A stretch of 64,000 nucleotides of DNA from an uncultured Flavobacteriales bacterium (lineage in GTDB: Bacteria > Bacteroidota > Bacteroidia > Flavobacteriales_G > Salibacteraceae): the NCBI GenBank assembly GCA_943788145.1, contig CALSPD010000027.1:1-64000 (forward strand), written 5' to 3'. Position 1 is the first letter of the stretch, and each line of letters starts with the position of its first letter. A model generated the notes under the pieces. That model was given only the letters and a program-made list of their open reading frames with translations, was not told the origin of the DNA and did no database searches. Shown one piece after another: positions 19,898 through 28,912 of the stretch. Both the position numbers and the translations under genes were made by a program.

Positions 19898-20272
19898 TTA
19901 AAGATCTGAATCCACAACATTTCCTTTAATACGCAACGTGGTTGGCGACTCAGGATCATTGGAATTGACCGTTACAGATTTTTGAAACGGACCTTTACTT
20001 TTTGCGTCATAGGTCACAGTAATCTCGCCTTTTTTTCCAGGCATGATAGGCGCCTTCGGATATTCAGGAACCGTGCAACCACAAGATCCTTCCGCTCCTG
20101 ATATAATTAATGGGGCTGAACCTTCATTCGTGAATTCGAATTTGTAGGTTGCTGGAACCTCAAATTTCACATCTCCAAAGTCGTGCGATTCACTTTCAAA
20201 TTCCATCTCAGATTGAGCAAAGCTGCCCAAAGACATAATGGCAAACGAGATAGCGATTAAAACTGGTTTCAT
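19898..20272 (-). CDS. DUF1573 secreted protein B
   Basis: 124 residues from the ATG at 20272, chosen because it opens a typical signal peptide (MKPVLIAISFAIMSLGSFAQ); an upstream in-frame codon would add 13 polar residues. Single DUF1573 domain with SHDFGDVKFEVPATYKFEFTN, GAEGSCGCTVPEYPKAPIMP and KSVTVNSNDPESPTTLRIKG. It is about half identical to DUF1573 protein A just downstream, indicating a local duplication. It lacks A's Ala/Pro tail and ends soon after the domain. Exported; function unknown. Confidence 0.9.
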   Translation of the reverse strand: MKPVLIAISFAIMSLGSFAQSEMEFESESHDFGDVKFEVPATYKFEFTNEGSAPLIISGAEGSCGCTVPEYPKAPIMPGKKGEITVTYDAKSKGPFQKSVTVNSNDPESPTTLRIKGNVVDSDL

Positions 20273-20358
20273 ATTGGCTTTATTTTTAGTGGGGTAAAAG
20301 TAACCCTGCATCTATTTCAATTACTCAGATTAACTAGCCTTTAACAGCAAAGAGACTT

Positions 20359-20366
20359 TACTTTTG
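20359..20366 (+). promoter_or_regulatory. -7 box of valS
   Basis: TACTTTTG, an exact TAnnTTTG match, 24 bp before the valS ATG at 20391. Confidence 0.5.
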
Positions 20367-20390
20367 CCGCTTCATAAAAAGTAGCTTGTA

Positions 20391-23006
20391 ATGAATGAGT
20401 TGTCGACACGATACAATCCGGCATCGGTAGAGGAAAAGTGGTATAAACACTGGATGAATCAAGGGTTTTTTAAGTCTGAAGTAGATTCGGATAAAGAGCC
20501 GTTTACCATTGTCATCCCTCCACCAAATGTTACGGGCGTCCTCCACATGGGACATATGTTGAACAACACGATTCAAGATATTTTGATTCGTAAAGCTCGA
20601 TTGGACGGAAAAAATGCTTGCTGGGTTCCAGGAATGGATCACGCTTCCATTGCTACGGAAGCGAAAGTGGTCAAACGCCTGCGCGAAAAGGGCATAAAAA
20701 AATCGGAAATAGGTCGCGAAGAATTCCTCAAACATGCGTGGGAATGGAAGGAAGAATATGGTGGAGTCATCCTCGAACAGCTCAAAAAATTGGGCGCCAG
20801 TTGCGATTGGGATCGAACCCGATTCACCATGGATGAAAAATATTACGAAAGTGTCATCGACACCTTCATCAATTTATTCGATAAGGGACTGATTTACCGC
20901 GGCTATCGTATGGTGAATTGGGATTGCGAAGCCCTTACAGCCGTATCGGATGAAGAAGTCATGCATACCGAAGAGTCCGGTAAACTTTATAGCGTTCGAT
21001 ATCACGTGGCTGGTACAAATGAGTACGTAACCATCGCCACCACCAGGCCAGAAACGATTGTAGGTGATACAGCCATTTGCATTCATCCAGATGACGAACG
21101 ATACACGCATTTGCATGGTAAAAAAGCCATCGTGCCTATCGTTAATCGCGAAGTGCCAATCATTCTAGATGAGTATGTGACTATGGACTTTGGAACTGGT
21201 TGTTTGAAGGTTACTCCCGCTCATGACACCAATGATTATGAATTGGGACAAAAGCATGGTCTTGATACCATTGATATCTTAAATGCCAATGGAACATTAA
21301 GCGATCAAGCCACGGTTTTAATAGGACAAGATCGATTTGAGGCACGAAAGAATATTATTCCATTATTGGAAGAGGCGAAGGCCCTCGTTAAGATTGAAGA
21401 CTATCAAAATAAAGTTGGTCGAAGTGAACGAACCAATTCCATCATCGAACCGAGGCTGTCGAAGCAATGGTTTGTGAATATGGAGTCGCTCGCTGCTCCA
21501 GCCTTAACAGCTGTTGAATCAGGTGAAATTAAATTTCATCCGGCCAAGTTTGCTAATACTTATAAGCATTGGATGACGAACATTAAAGATTGGTGTATAA
21601 GTCGTCAACTCTGGTGGGGACATCGTATTCCAGCTTGGTATTTTGGTGATGAAGACCAATTCGTTGTTGCCAAAACTGCGGAAGAGGCATTGGAAAAGGC
21701 GCGAGCCTTGGCTGGAGCTTCCATCGAGCTTGCCGACTTGCATCAAGATGAAGATGTAATGGACACTTGGTTCAGTTCTTGGATTTGGCCAATCAGTGTG
21801 TTTGATGGCATGTATAAGCGCGATGAATTGGATTATTACTACCCAACCAACGATTTGGTAACGGGGCCGGATATTATATTTTTCTGGGTGGCCCGAATGA
21901 TTATGGCTGGATACGAGTTTGAAGGTAAGCGCCCATTCGAGAATGTTTATTTCACGGGCATCATTCGAGATAAGTTGGGCCGTAAGATGTCTAAATCTCT
22001 AGGGAATTCGCCCGATCCCATTGAATTGATTGAGAAATACAGTGCCGATGGCGTTCGACTAGGTTTGTTGATGACGGCCCCTGCTGGAAACGACATACCG
22101 TTTGACGATGCAATATGCGAACAAGGAAGAAATTTCACCAATAAAATCTGGAATGCACTACGATTGATAAAGGGTTGGGAAATTGAGGATAAACCGCAAC
22201 CGGAAGTCAATGAATTGGCCATTCATTGGTTGAATGAGCGCATCAAAAAAGACGTGCTCGAGATTAATGATCATTATTCAAAGTATAGATTGAATGATGC
22301 CGCAATGAACATGTACAAATTGGTTTGGGATGCATTTTGCTCTTGGTATTTAGAGGCTATTAAACCCAATTATGGCGATGCCATAGATCGCGACACGTAC
22401 AACGAAACGATTCAAATTTTCGAAGAACTGATGACGCTTTTACATCCAATGATGCCTTTCATCAGTGAAGAAGTTTGGCATAGCCTAAAGCCGCGAGGCG
22501 AAGGGGAATGCGCCATAGTATCTTCATGGCCAAAAGCAGAAAATTGCGATGAGGAGACCATCGAAAATTTTGAGATGGCAAAGAGCATCATAACAGAAAT
22601 TCGAGCTATTCGGGCTTCAAAGAATCTATCGCCAAGAGAAGCATTGGAATTGCATCAAAAAGGCGATCAATTACCCTATGGTCAATTTCAAGCGGTGATT
22701 ACCAAATTAGCAAATACGTCCCTTTCGTTTAATTCAAATCCGGAGGGACCGGTAGCAAGTTTTATTATTGGTACAGCTGAGTTTACGGTTCCCTTAAAAG
22801 GTCTAATAGATGAATCGCAAGAGCGGGCAAAACTAGAAGAAGAGCTAAAGTATCAGCAAGGGTTTTTGAACTCCGTTGCTAAAAAATTGAGTAACGAACG
22901 CTTCGTTTCCAACGCACCAGAAGCCGTTGTGGCGGCCGAAAAGAAGAAAATGGCTGATGCGGAGTTGCGCATTAAATCGATCGGGGAGACTTTGGCAAAA
23001 CTCTAA
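20391..23006 (+). CDS. valS: Valyl-tRNA synthetase
   Basis: 871-residue class I synthetase charging tRNA-Val. The HIGH motif is PPPNVTGVLHMGHMLNN (about 44-60) and the KMSKS motif is GRKMSKSLGNSPDP (near 532). The CP1 editing domain shows TTRPETIVGDTAICIHPDD and GTGCLKVTPAHDTNDYELG. KDWCISRQLWWGHRIPAWY is the core signature. The anticodon-binding domain contains the WNALRLIKGW region, and a C-terminal coiled coil (about 800-870) ends the protein. Length and order are normal and the frame is intact. It is convergent with the YafK-like gene, with a gap of only 3 bp. Confidence 0.99.
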   Translation: MNELSTRYNPASVEEKWYKHWMNQGFFKSEVDSDKEPFTIVIPPPNVTGVLHMGHMLNNTIQDILIRKARLDGKNACWVPGMDHASIATEAKVVKRLREKGIKKSEIGREEFLKHAWEWKEEYGGVILEQLKKLGASCDWDRTRFTMDEKYYESVIDTFINLFDKGLIYRGYRMVNWDCEALTAVSDEEVMHTEESGKLYSVRYHVAGTNEYVTIATTRPETIVGDTAICIHPDDERYTHLHGKKAIVPIVNREVPIILDEYVTMDFGTGCLKVTPAHDTNDYELGQKHGLDTIDILNANGTLSDQATVLIGQDRFEARKNIIPLLEEAKALVKIEDYQNKVGRSERTNSIIEPRLSKQWFVNMESLAAPALTAVESGEIKFHPAKFANTYKHWMTNIKDWCISRQLWWGHRIPAWYFGDEDQFVVAKTAEEALEKARALAGASIELADLHQDEDVMDTWFSSWIWPISVFDGMYKRDELDYYYPTNDLVTGPDIIFFWVARMIMAGYEFEGKRPFENVYFTGIIRDKLGRKMSKSLGNSPDPIELIEKYSADGVRLGLLMTAPAGNDIPFDDAICEQGRNFTNKIWNALRLIKGWEIEDKPQPEVNELAIHWLNERIKKDVLEINDHYSKYRLNDAAMNMYKLVWDAFCSWYLEAIKPNYGDAIDRDTYNETIQIFEELMTLLHPMMPFISEEVWHSLKPRGEGECAIVSSWPKAENCDEETIENFEMAKSIITEIRAIRASKNLSPREALELHQKGDQLPYGQFQAVITKLANTSLSFNSNPEGPVASFIIGTAEFTVPLKGLIDESQERAKLEEELKYQQGFLNSVAKKLSNERFVSNAPEAVVAAEKKKMADAELRIKSIGETLAKL

Positions 23007-23009
23007 AGT

Positions 23010-23765
23010 TTAGTTCGATGCAGCCACCGTGTGCCGACCATTTGCATTAAACCCAATATTCGGCAATTGTTGCGTTTTATTAAAGATGTCATATCCAGCT
23101 TTTAGATCGGTCCATAAGCCGATTTTGTCCGAATCATTTGCAAAGTTCGCGCTCAAGCTCTTGAAATTTTGCTCGTCCAATTCCATGGGGAATATAGTGA
23201 CGGGGATACTCGTTTGACCGTTGTTTTTGGCCTCAATACAAAAGACATACAATTCTTTGATCCACTCATCCGTGAGCGGAATGCAGCCGATGGTTACACA
23301 TTGACCATGAATGAAAATGTCGCCTCCGAGTTTTGATTTATTGCCCAAAATGCGATCGCTTGGATTCGGATAATTTATGCCTAAGGATAGGTAATAGCTA
23401 CTGACGGGATTGTAGCGCTCGATGTGGTAGTATCCTTCCGGAACTTGATAATCGCCTTGCATTCTTTTTGGACCAAGGTTTCCAGAAGATTCACAGATTC
23501 GATAATCCTTGATGTGTTTGAATTGGGTATCGTTTCTGTTCTTGCCCCATAATTCGACCTTTTTTTCGGATTTAAAAGCTCGGATGTAGATCTCGAGCTG
23601 ATCTCGTTTTAATTTGTGCTTATCTAAAGTTGATTGAACGGCTGAATCCGTATCCGTATAGGCTTGACGCACCCTAGCATACTTTCTCTGATCAGCTTTG
23701 AAATCGTCCGAAGCAAAGCCCGATAAGAGCAAGATAACGGCAAGAAAAATGGTTATCCTTTTCAT
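23010..23765 (-). CDS. YafK-like L,D-transpeptidase-fold protein
   Basis: 251 residues from the ATG at 23765, selected because it begins the signal peptide MKRITIFLAVILLLSGFA. The YkuD/YafK catalytic region is IFIHGQCVTIGCIPLTDEWI, with His and the nucleophilic Cys of the HG-x(n)-GC motif. Upstream GYYHIERYNPVSSYYLSLGI and YPNPSDR match the YafK type. Family enzymes form or cut peptidoglycan cross-links or release envelope proteins from peptidoglycan; YafK/DpaA detaches Lpp in E. coli. The substrate here is unknown. It starts 5 bp after the YdcF-like gene and is surely cotranscribed with it, linking both to envelope maintenance. Confidence 0.85.
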   Translation of the reverse strand: MKRITIFLAVILLLSGFASDDFKADQRKYARVRQAYTDTDSAVQSTLDKHKLKRDQLEIYIRAFKSEKKVELWGKNRNDTQFKHIKDYRICESSGNLGPKRMQGDYQVPEGYYHIERYNPVSSYYLSLGINYPNPSDRILGNKSKLGGDIFIHGQCVTIGCIPLTDEWIKELYVFCIEAKNNGQTSIPVTIFPMELDEQNFKSLSANFANDSDKIGLWTDLKAGYDIFNKTQQLPNIGFNANGRHTVAASN

Positions 23766-23770
23766 AATCC

Positions 23771-24526
23771 TTAAATGTATCCCATAATCCAATAGCTGAC
23801 ATAGCCCATCCATTCGTGCATAAGCACATTCCAAAAGGCCAATGCCTGCGCATTTGGTAGAAAAAGATCAAGGGTGACTTGGTTTTCGCCCGACATGGGG
23901 TCGGTGGTATATGGAATAACGTTTATGCCTTCTTTTTGGTAACAAGCAACGGCTCGCCTCATGTGATAGCCTGAAGTAATGAGTAAAATGGGTTTGGTTT
24001 CCGCCTTTTGTTCAGCTAGAATCTGTTTGGTGTTTATAGCGTTTTCTCTTGTATTCCTCGATTCAGATTCAATGATAATCTTTGATTTTGGAACATTTAT
24101 GTCGTCCAGAAATTGAGCGATGAAGAGGCTTTCCCTTAAATCAGGTCGGGTGATATACCCACTGCCTCCTGACAGAATCAATTGATCTATCTTCTTCATT
24201 TCAAGCAATCGCAACCCTTGATTAAACCGATCACCAGCAAAACGAAACGTGGTGCGTTCGGTTAAGGTGTCGTAGGAAGCGTAACCGCCCAACACCACGC
24301 CATAGTCATAATCGTCTAAGTCTCGATCGACCGTGACGGGCACTTCCCACATTCTATTCACTTCTCGAATCAGCAAGGGATTGCTAAACAGGAAGAGGAT
24401 GACAATAGCCGAGAGGCGAAACTTTTTGCTGTGCTTTTTCCACATAAAACTCACTGCGACTAAAAGGAAGACCCAACTCAGCGGCAGGATAAGGAAGGAC
24501 AGGATTTTGGAGAGGATGAAAAACAT
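23771..24526 (-). CDS. YdcF/SanA-like DUF218 membrane protein
   Basis: 251 residues. Two N-terminal membrane helices (about 3-24 and 37-53) precede a DUF218 domain (about 72-215) with GVVLGGYASYD, LILSGGSGY, ESESRNTRENA and LLITSGYHMRRAV. The layout (two TM plus DUF218) is that of SanA/ElyC/YdcF proteins, linked to envelope integrity and lipid-carrier metabolism in E. coli; the reaction is unsettled. It is the first gene of a two-gene operon with the YafK-like protein (5 bp spacing). Confidence 0.87.
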   Translation of the reverse strand: MFFILSKILSFLILPLSWVFLLVAVSFMWKKHSKKFRLSAIVILFLFSNPLLIREVNRMWEVPVTVDRDLDDYDYGVVLGGYASYDTLTERTTFRFAGDRFNQGLRLLEMKKIDQLILSGGSGYITRPDLRESLFIAQFLDDINVPKSKIIIESESRNTRENAINTKQILAEQKAETKPILLITSGYHMRRAVACYQKEGINVIPYTTDPMSGENQVTLDLFLPNAQALAFWNVLMHEWMGYVSYWIMGYI

Positions 24527-24620
24527 GCGCTAAATGTAATGCGGATTCATTCGATGGCGTAAATTGTCCATTAATTCCGATTGTCAGATTTACAAGCTTT
24601 TGCTAAATAACATTGGATCT

Positions 24621-25541
24621 ATGTTTCAGCTTAGGTGCCTCACTATAGTTGTTTTATTGACACAATATTCCAGCCTTCAAAGCCAAGAATCATGGGCTTT
24701 GAAGGCTGGATGTTATCAAGATATCTGGATTTCTAAAGTAAGTGAGACCGTTCAAACGGATGATTATATCTACAAACAAAGCCCTATTCTTGGCTATTAT
24801 AGTTACAGATTAAAACCGCCATTTTATCAAAATGCTTTTGATCCAACAGGTTATGCCTTACCGTCTTTTCAATTGGGCTTGGAAAGCCCTGAAAAGCATT
24901 TAGGAGCCAAATTAAATTACCGATTCGGACTTGCTTTCACCTTTCCTAATCGCGTACATACATCAGGGTTGTTTTCGATGACTTCTCTCTATTTTAAAAC
25001 AAGCAATGGATTAAGCTTGGATAGTAATCATCACCCAACGGGTGGAAGTACAACGTACGGTTGGTGTTTAGGGTTGAGTCCTTATATATCGTTTCAATTT
25101 GGGGAAGCACAGTGCCAATTTGTAAACCGTTCTTCCTTAACCATAGGCGCTGTTTATTTTAATAGAAAAATCTTGGATAGGAATAAAAATTATGAAACAT
25201 GCTTGCAATCACCTTTTGGGTGGTATGAATGGTACCCAATTGCTTATTATATTGGAACTAAAAGCATTCAGACAACTGACTATACCAAAGATTACACGCA
25301 AGGTTATGGCTTACAGATTGGATACAATTATAAATTCGAACTAATAAAACACAGGCTTAAAATGGAAGCTTTTATGCGCTACACCCACGGAATGTTGCCC
25401 CTAATGAAGGCGAAATATGTCGTTCGAATTGATGGGGTAGACTATAGCTACTACACCGAAAATCGAGGAACTTCCTTCCAAGTTGGGTTTTTGTTTCGGC
25501 TTAAACAATTCAATAAAAAGGATCAGGACGTGAACATTTAG
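24621..25541 (+). CDS. Predicted outer-membrane beta-barrel protein
   Basis: 306 residues from the ATG at 24621. This start gives a signal peptide (MFQLRCLTIVVLLTQYSSLQSQ); the longer frame begins with a polar 19-residue extension. The mature part alternates aromatic and polar residues in short strands (LGAKLNYRFGLAFTF, YGLQIGYNYKFELI, TSFQVGFLFRLKQ), as expected for a beta-barrel of 10-14 strands. No specific family is recognised. The last bases overlap by 4 bp with the convergent DUF3667 gene. Function unknown. Confidence 0.65.
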   Translation: MFQLRCLTIVVLLTQYSSLQSQESWALKAGCYQDIWISKVSETVQTDDYIYKQSPILGYYSYRLKPPFYQNAFDPTGYALPSFQLGLESPEKHLGAKLNYRFGLAFTFPNRVHTSGLFSMTSLYFKTSNGLSLDSNHHPTGGSTTYGWCLGLSPYISFQFGEAQCQFVNRSSLTIGAVYFNRKILDRNKNYETCLQSPFGWYEWYPIAYYIGTKSIQTTDYTKDYTQGYGLQIGYNYKFELIKHRLKMEAFMRYTHGMLPLMKAKYVVRIDGVDYSYYTENRGTSFQVGFLFRLKQFNKKDQDVNI

Positions 25542-26251
25542 CTGAAAAAATAAGCGTGAATTCCTAAACCTATTGCAGTAGGAATGGAAATGAAAGCATA
25601 TGAAACAATCAGGCTTAGCACGAATAAGAGAAAACCTTTGAACCAATGTTTTTTGGTCACTCGAATAAAAACATAAGCGATCAGTATTATTTCAACTTGC
25701 GCAATGGTATGCCAAAAGTCGGCAGCAATTTGAGGAAGGGGAAGGATCAAAATGTCCATCACAATATCCAGCGCAACCATAAGGGAATAGCCGTAAGCGG
25801 CTAACACTAAATGCTCGGCATAATTCCATTTCAGACTGCGGAATACGATCCATGATCCTAGGGCGAATATTGGCGCATTTAGAAGGAGTATAATGTTTAA
25901 GTATTCGTTGATGATGTTAGTGACATTGGCCAAAAGCGCTTTGTCGTCTCCCGTAAGTTTCATGTAATTCCCAATGTCATAATCGGCCAACGAAGCCATT
26001 ATTACAGCTCCAGTGGCAACTGTAAACAACAAACGAAAAGGATTCATGTATCGAAATCGATTGCCTGAAATGAAAGCTTCAATCACTTGCTCGGGGCGTT
26101 TGATCAAACTCCAAAGCGTAAAAAACAGCCCACGCTCCAAATTGAAAACTTGACTCAGTGCGTCTGTTATGATGTATTTCAATGAAAGCCTAGGCGCATC
26201 GAGCTTACGATGGCAATGACTACAGCTTTCTATTTCTTTCAATTTCTCCAT
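25538..26251 (-). CDS. DUF3667 membrane protein
   Basis: 237 residues. The N-terminus carries a possible metal-binding CSHCHRKLDAPRLSLKYI, then the family stretch FTLWSLIKRPEQVIEAFISG with RYMNPFRLLF, followed by four or five membrane helices (about 75-95, 110-140, 145-170, 180-205, 212-235). DUF3667 is widespread in Bacteroidota and has no assigned function. The promoter box TAGCTTTG (26281-26274) overlaps the divergent promoter of the sulfotransferase gene. Confidence 0.8.
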   Translation of the reverse strand: MEKLKEIESCSHCHRKLDAPRLSLKYIITDALSQVFNLERGLFFTLWSLIKRPEQVIEAFISGNRFRYMNPFRLLFTVATGAVIMASLADYDIGNYMKLTGDDKALLANVTNIINEYLNIILLLNAPIFALGSWIVFRSLKWNYAEHLVLAAYGYSLMVALDIVMDILILPLPQIAADFWHTIAQVEIILIAYVFIRVTKKHWFKGFLLFVLSLIVSYAFISIPTAIGLGIHAYFFS

Positions 26252-26273
26252 CTACATAAATAGGTGTGACGAA

Positions 26274-26287
26274 CAAAGCTAGTTTTG
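26274..26287. promoter_or_regulatory. Overlapping divergent -7 boxes
   Basis: CAAAGCTAGTTTTG reads TAGTTTTG on the plus strand (26280-26287) and TAGCTTTG on the minus strand (26281-26274), both TAnnTTTG matches sharing the central TA. The arms would serve the glycan operon (plus) and DUF3667 (minus), so polymerase could occupy only one side at a time. Confidence 0.5.
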
Positions 26288-26337
26288 CAGGCGAATTAAT
26301 GATAATCACAGGACTTTTTCACCTAAAATAACCGGTC

Positions 26338-27200
26338 ATTTTACCTAATACAATTATAGCAGGAGCTCCGAAAAGCGGCTCGAGTTCCTTGTTTTGGTGG
26401 CTAACTGCACATCCAGATGTTTGCGGTTCTAGCGTCAAGGAAACCCATTTTTTTGACGATGAGATTTATCCTCGGTTTAATGCCACAGCTAATGTGCATG
26501 AACATGGTTTGGATGTCTATGAAAAATACTTCGCACAATGTGAAGGAGCCAAGGTTGTTTTAGAGGCTACACCCATCTACCTCTATCAGCAAACGGCTAT
26601 AAAAGCTTTTGCGGACTTTTTGCCAAAACCCAAGGTGTTATTTGTTTTGCGAGAGCCCTCTCAACGCGCGCACTCTCAATTTCGATTTAATAAGTATCGG
26701 CTCGGAAACATTGACTTGGGGATGAGCTACGAACAGTATTTGAAAAAGACAGAAGGCTCTGCCAACAATCCACTTGATCGAGGTTTCTACATAAACTTCC
26801 TACAGCCGTGGATAAATGCGATCGGAAAAGAAAACATGCTTGTGGTTCAGGCCGAATCGCTCTTTTCCAATCGGGTTGAAGGCATGAAGGCTATTGCGCG
26901 TTTTTTTAAGCCTAGATCCAAGCTTTTACGATGGTTTCGATTACATGAAGCGAAACGAAACCCGCAAAATGCGAAGTACAGGACTACACCGCTTGGGATT
27001 AAAAATTCAACCGCTTGTACCTCAATGGATTCAGGAGAAAGTGCTGATACCGCTTTATTTAAAAATGAACTCAACCGCTATGCCACCGGTTAGTGCTAAA
27101 GAGAAGGAAGCAATCCAATCGTTCAAATCACAATTTTATCGAAAGCAATCAAAGGCTTGCTGCCGAGTTTCCTAATATTGACCTTTCGCTTTGGAAGTGA
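26338..27200 (+). CDS. PAPS-dependent sulfotransferase, two +1 frameshifts
   Basis: Repaired product of about 286 residues, the normal size. The 5'-phosphosulfate loop is IIAGAPKSGSSSLFWWL near the N-terminus; the 3'-phosphate motif is LFVLREPSQRAHSQFRF. One extra T in the run 26901-26907 and one in 27134-27137 break the frame. Removing them gives AIARFLSLDPSFYDGFDY and a C-terminus ending FPNIDLSLWK. The enzyme would transfer sulfate from PAPS to a glycan. No ATG, GTG or TTG precedes the PAPS loop in frame: the frame opens at 26332 after a stop, and ATT at 26338 (giving MLPNTIIAG) is the only plausible start, so an ATG-to-ATT error or a non-canonical start is possible. Its stop overlaps the next gene. 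Confidence 0.8.
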
Positions 27201-28335
27201 TTTTGGAGAAAAAGAACATCGTCATAATAGGCCCCGCACACCCATATCGAGGCGGCATTGCCGACACGAATGAAGCCATGTGTCGAGCATTTAATCGAGC
27301 TGGTCACAATGCCCAACTTGTCACGTTCTCGGTGCAATACCCCCAATTTTTTATTTCCGGGTAAATCTCAATTCAGTTCAGAGATAGCACCAGAGGGATT
27401 AGTCATTCACCGATGGATAAACAGCATGAATCCATTCAATTGGATGCTCAGTGCGCGAAAAATTAATGCACTCAATCCAGATGTGGTAATCATTCGTTAT
27501 TGGCTTCCCATGATGGGCCCGTGTTTGGGTTCAATCGCCCGTTTATTAAAGACATCCATTAAAATAATAGCTATTACCGATAATGTGATTCCGCATGAAA
27601 AGCGCTTGATGGACACAACGTTCACCAGCTACTTTATGGGCGGTTGTCATGGATTTATGGCGCTTTCATCTTCGGTTAAGAAAGATCTCGAAAGTTTGAC
27701 CGAAAAGCCGTCATCTTTTTTCCCGCATCCAATCAATGATCAATTGGGTGATTTGGTGGAAAGACGCGAAGCCCGAACTCGTCTCGGATTGGATTTAGAA
27801 GGAAAACTACATCCTGTTTTTTGGTTTCGTACGTAAATACAAAGGCCTAGATTTATTGATGGAAGCAATGGCCGATCCGCGCATGAAGGATGCAAATATC
27901 CAATTGATTGTAGCTGGAGAGTTTTACGATGATCCGGCCGATTATTTGGAGCAAATCAAGCGCCTTGGTTTAGAAGATCGAGTTGTATTGCGCAACGACT
28001 TCATTCCTTCTGAGGAAGTGGGTAACTATTTCTGCGCGGCCAATTTGGTTACTCAAACCTACCGAACTGCTACACAAAGCGGTATTACGCAGATGGCATT
28101 GCATTTTGAAGTTCCTGTATTGGTGACGCGTGTAGGCGGTTTAGACGAATTTGTCAAAGAAGGTCAGACCGGTTTGTTTGCTTCAGTCGAGCCAGATGAT
28201 ATAGCGGAAAACATTGTACGGTTCTTCCATGAAGATCAAGACGTGTACTCGGAAGCAATTCGAAATGAGAAAAGCCGTTTTTCATGGGATACCTTTGTCG
28301 AGCAATTTGTTTTATTTTCCAAAGAATTAAGCTAG
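27197..28335 (+). CDS. GT4-type glycosyltransferase, two +1 frameshifts
   Basis: Repaired product of about 378 residues. Start is GTG at 27197, overlapping the sulfotransferase TGA, or TTG at 27203. The N-terminal domain has IVIIGPAHPYRGGIADTNEA (nucleotide-sugar glycosyltransferase loop) and the C-terminal domain has LFFGFVRKYKGLDLLMEAM, VAGEFYDDP and the FEVPVLVTRVGGLDEFV donor-sugar region. Extra bases lie in the T run 27347-27352 and at CC 27813-27814; removing one at each restores QYPQFLFPGKSQ and LHLFFGFVRKYKG. It transfers an unknown sugar in a surface-glycan pathway. It is followed 1 bp later by gmhA. Confidence 0.85.
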
Positions 28336-28336
28336 C

Positions 28337-28912
28337 ATGAATCTGTACCAACATATCTTAGACGAATCCATCCAAATTCGAGAAACATTAAAAAATGATT
28401 TGGAAACTCAGCAAAGCTTTGCGCGAATCGTTGAAGACGTGGAGCACTGTTTTCGAAATGGAGGAAAGTTATTGCTATGTGGTAATGGTGGCAGTGCAGG
28501 CGATGCTCAACACATTGCAGCTGAGTTGAGTGGGCGATTCGTCCTAGACAGGGAGCCGTTATTTGCCGAGGCCTTGCATGTCAATAGCAGTTATTTAACC
28601 GCGGTTGCGAATGACTATGGCTACGATGAGGTTTATGCTCGAATGGTGCGCGCCATGGGGCGCGATGGCGATGTACTCATTGGGTTTTCCACAAGTGGTA
28701 ATTCTAAGAATGTGGTAAAAGCGTTGGAAGCGGCAAGAGCTCGAAATATGACTACCATCGCTTTTCTTGGCGAAAAACCGGGGAATATGGGACCGCTGGC
28801 ACATCATAAATTATGCATTCCTTCAAGCAATACGGCTCGAATTCAAGAATTACACATCACATTTGGTCATATGCTTTGTCAAGAAGTGGAGCAGCGAATT
28901 TTTGGTCAATGA
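28337..28912 (+). CDS. gmhA: Sedoheptulose-7-phosphate isomerase GmhA
   Basis: 191-residue SIS-domain enzyme converting sedoheptulose 7-phosphate to D-glycero-D-manno-heptose 7-phosphate, the first step of ADP- or GDP-heptose synthesis. Phosphate-binding LLCGNGGSAGDAQHIAAELS is near 46-65. FSTSGNSKNV is the second SIS motif, and NTARIQELHITFGHMLC carries the catalytic Glu and His region. Length is normal and the frame intact. It sits 1 bp after the glycosyltransferase and overlaps gmhB (ATGA), so heptose supply is translationally coupled to the glycosyltransferase. Confidence 0.96.
   Translation: MNLYQHILDESIQIRETLKNDLETQQSFARIVEDVEHCFRNGGKLLLCGNGGSAGDAQHIAAELSGRFVLDREPLFAEALHVNSSYLTAVANDYGYDEVYARMVRAMGRDGDVLIGFSTSGNSKNVVKALEAARARNMTTIAFLGEKPGNMGPLAHHKLCIPSSNTARIQELHITFGHMLCQEVEQRIFGQ

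Noticed and set aside
26901-26907. Seven-T slippery run in the sulfotransferase as programmed frameshifting
   Set aside because: No stimulatory structure is evident, a second break follows 230 bp later, and other unrelated genes in the window show the same +1 pattern, so a common error source is more likely.
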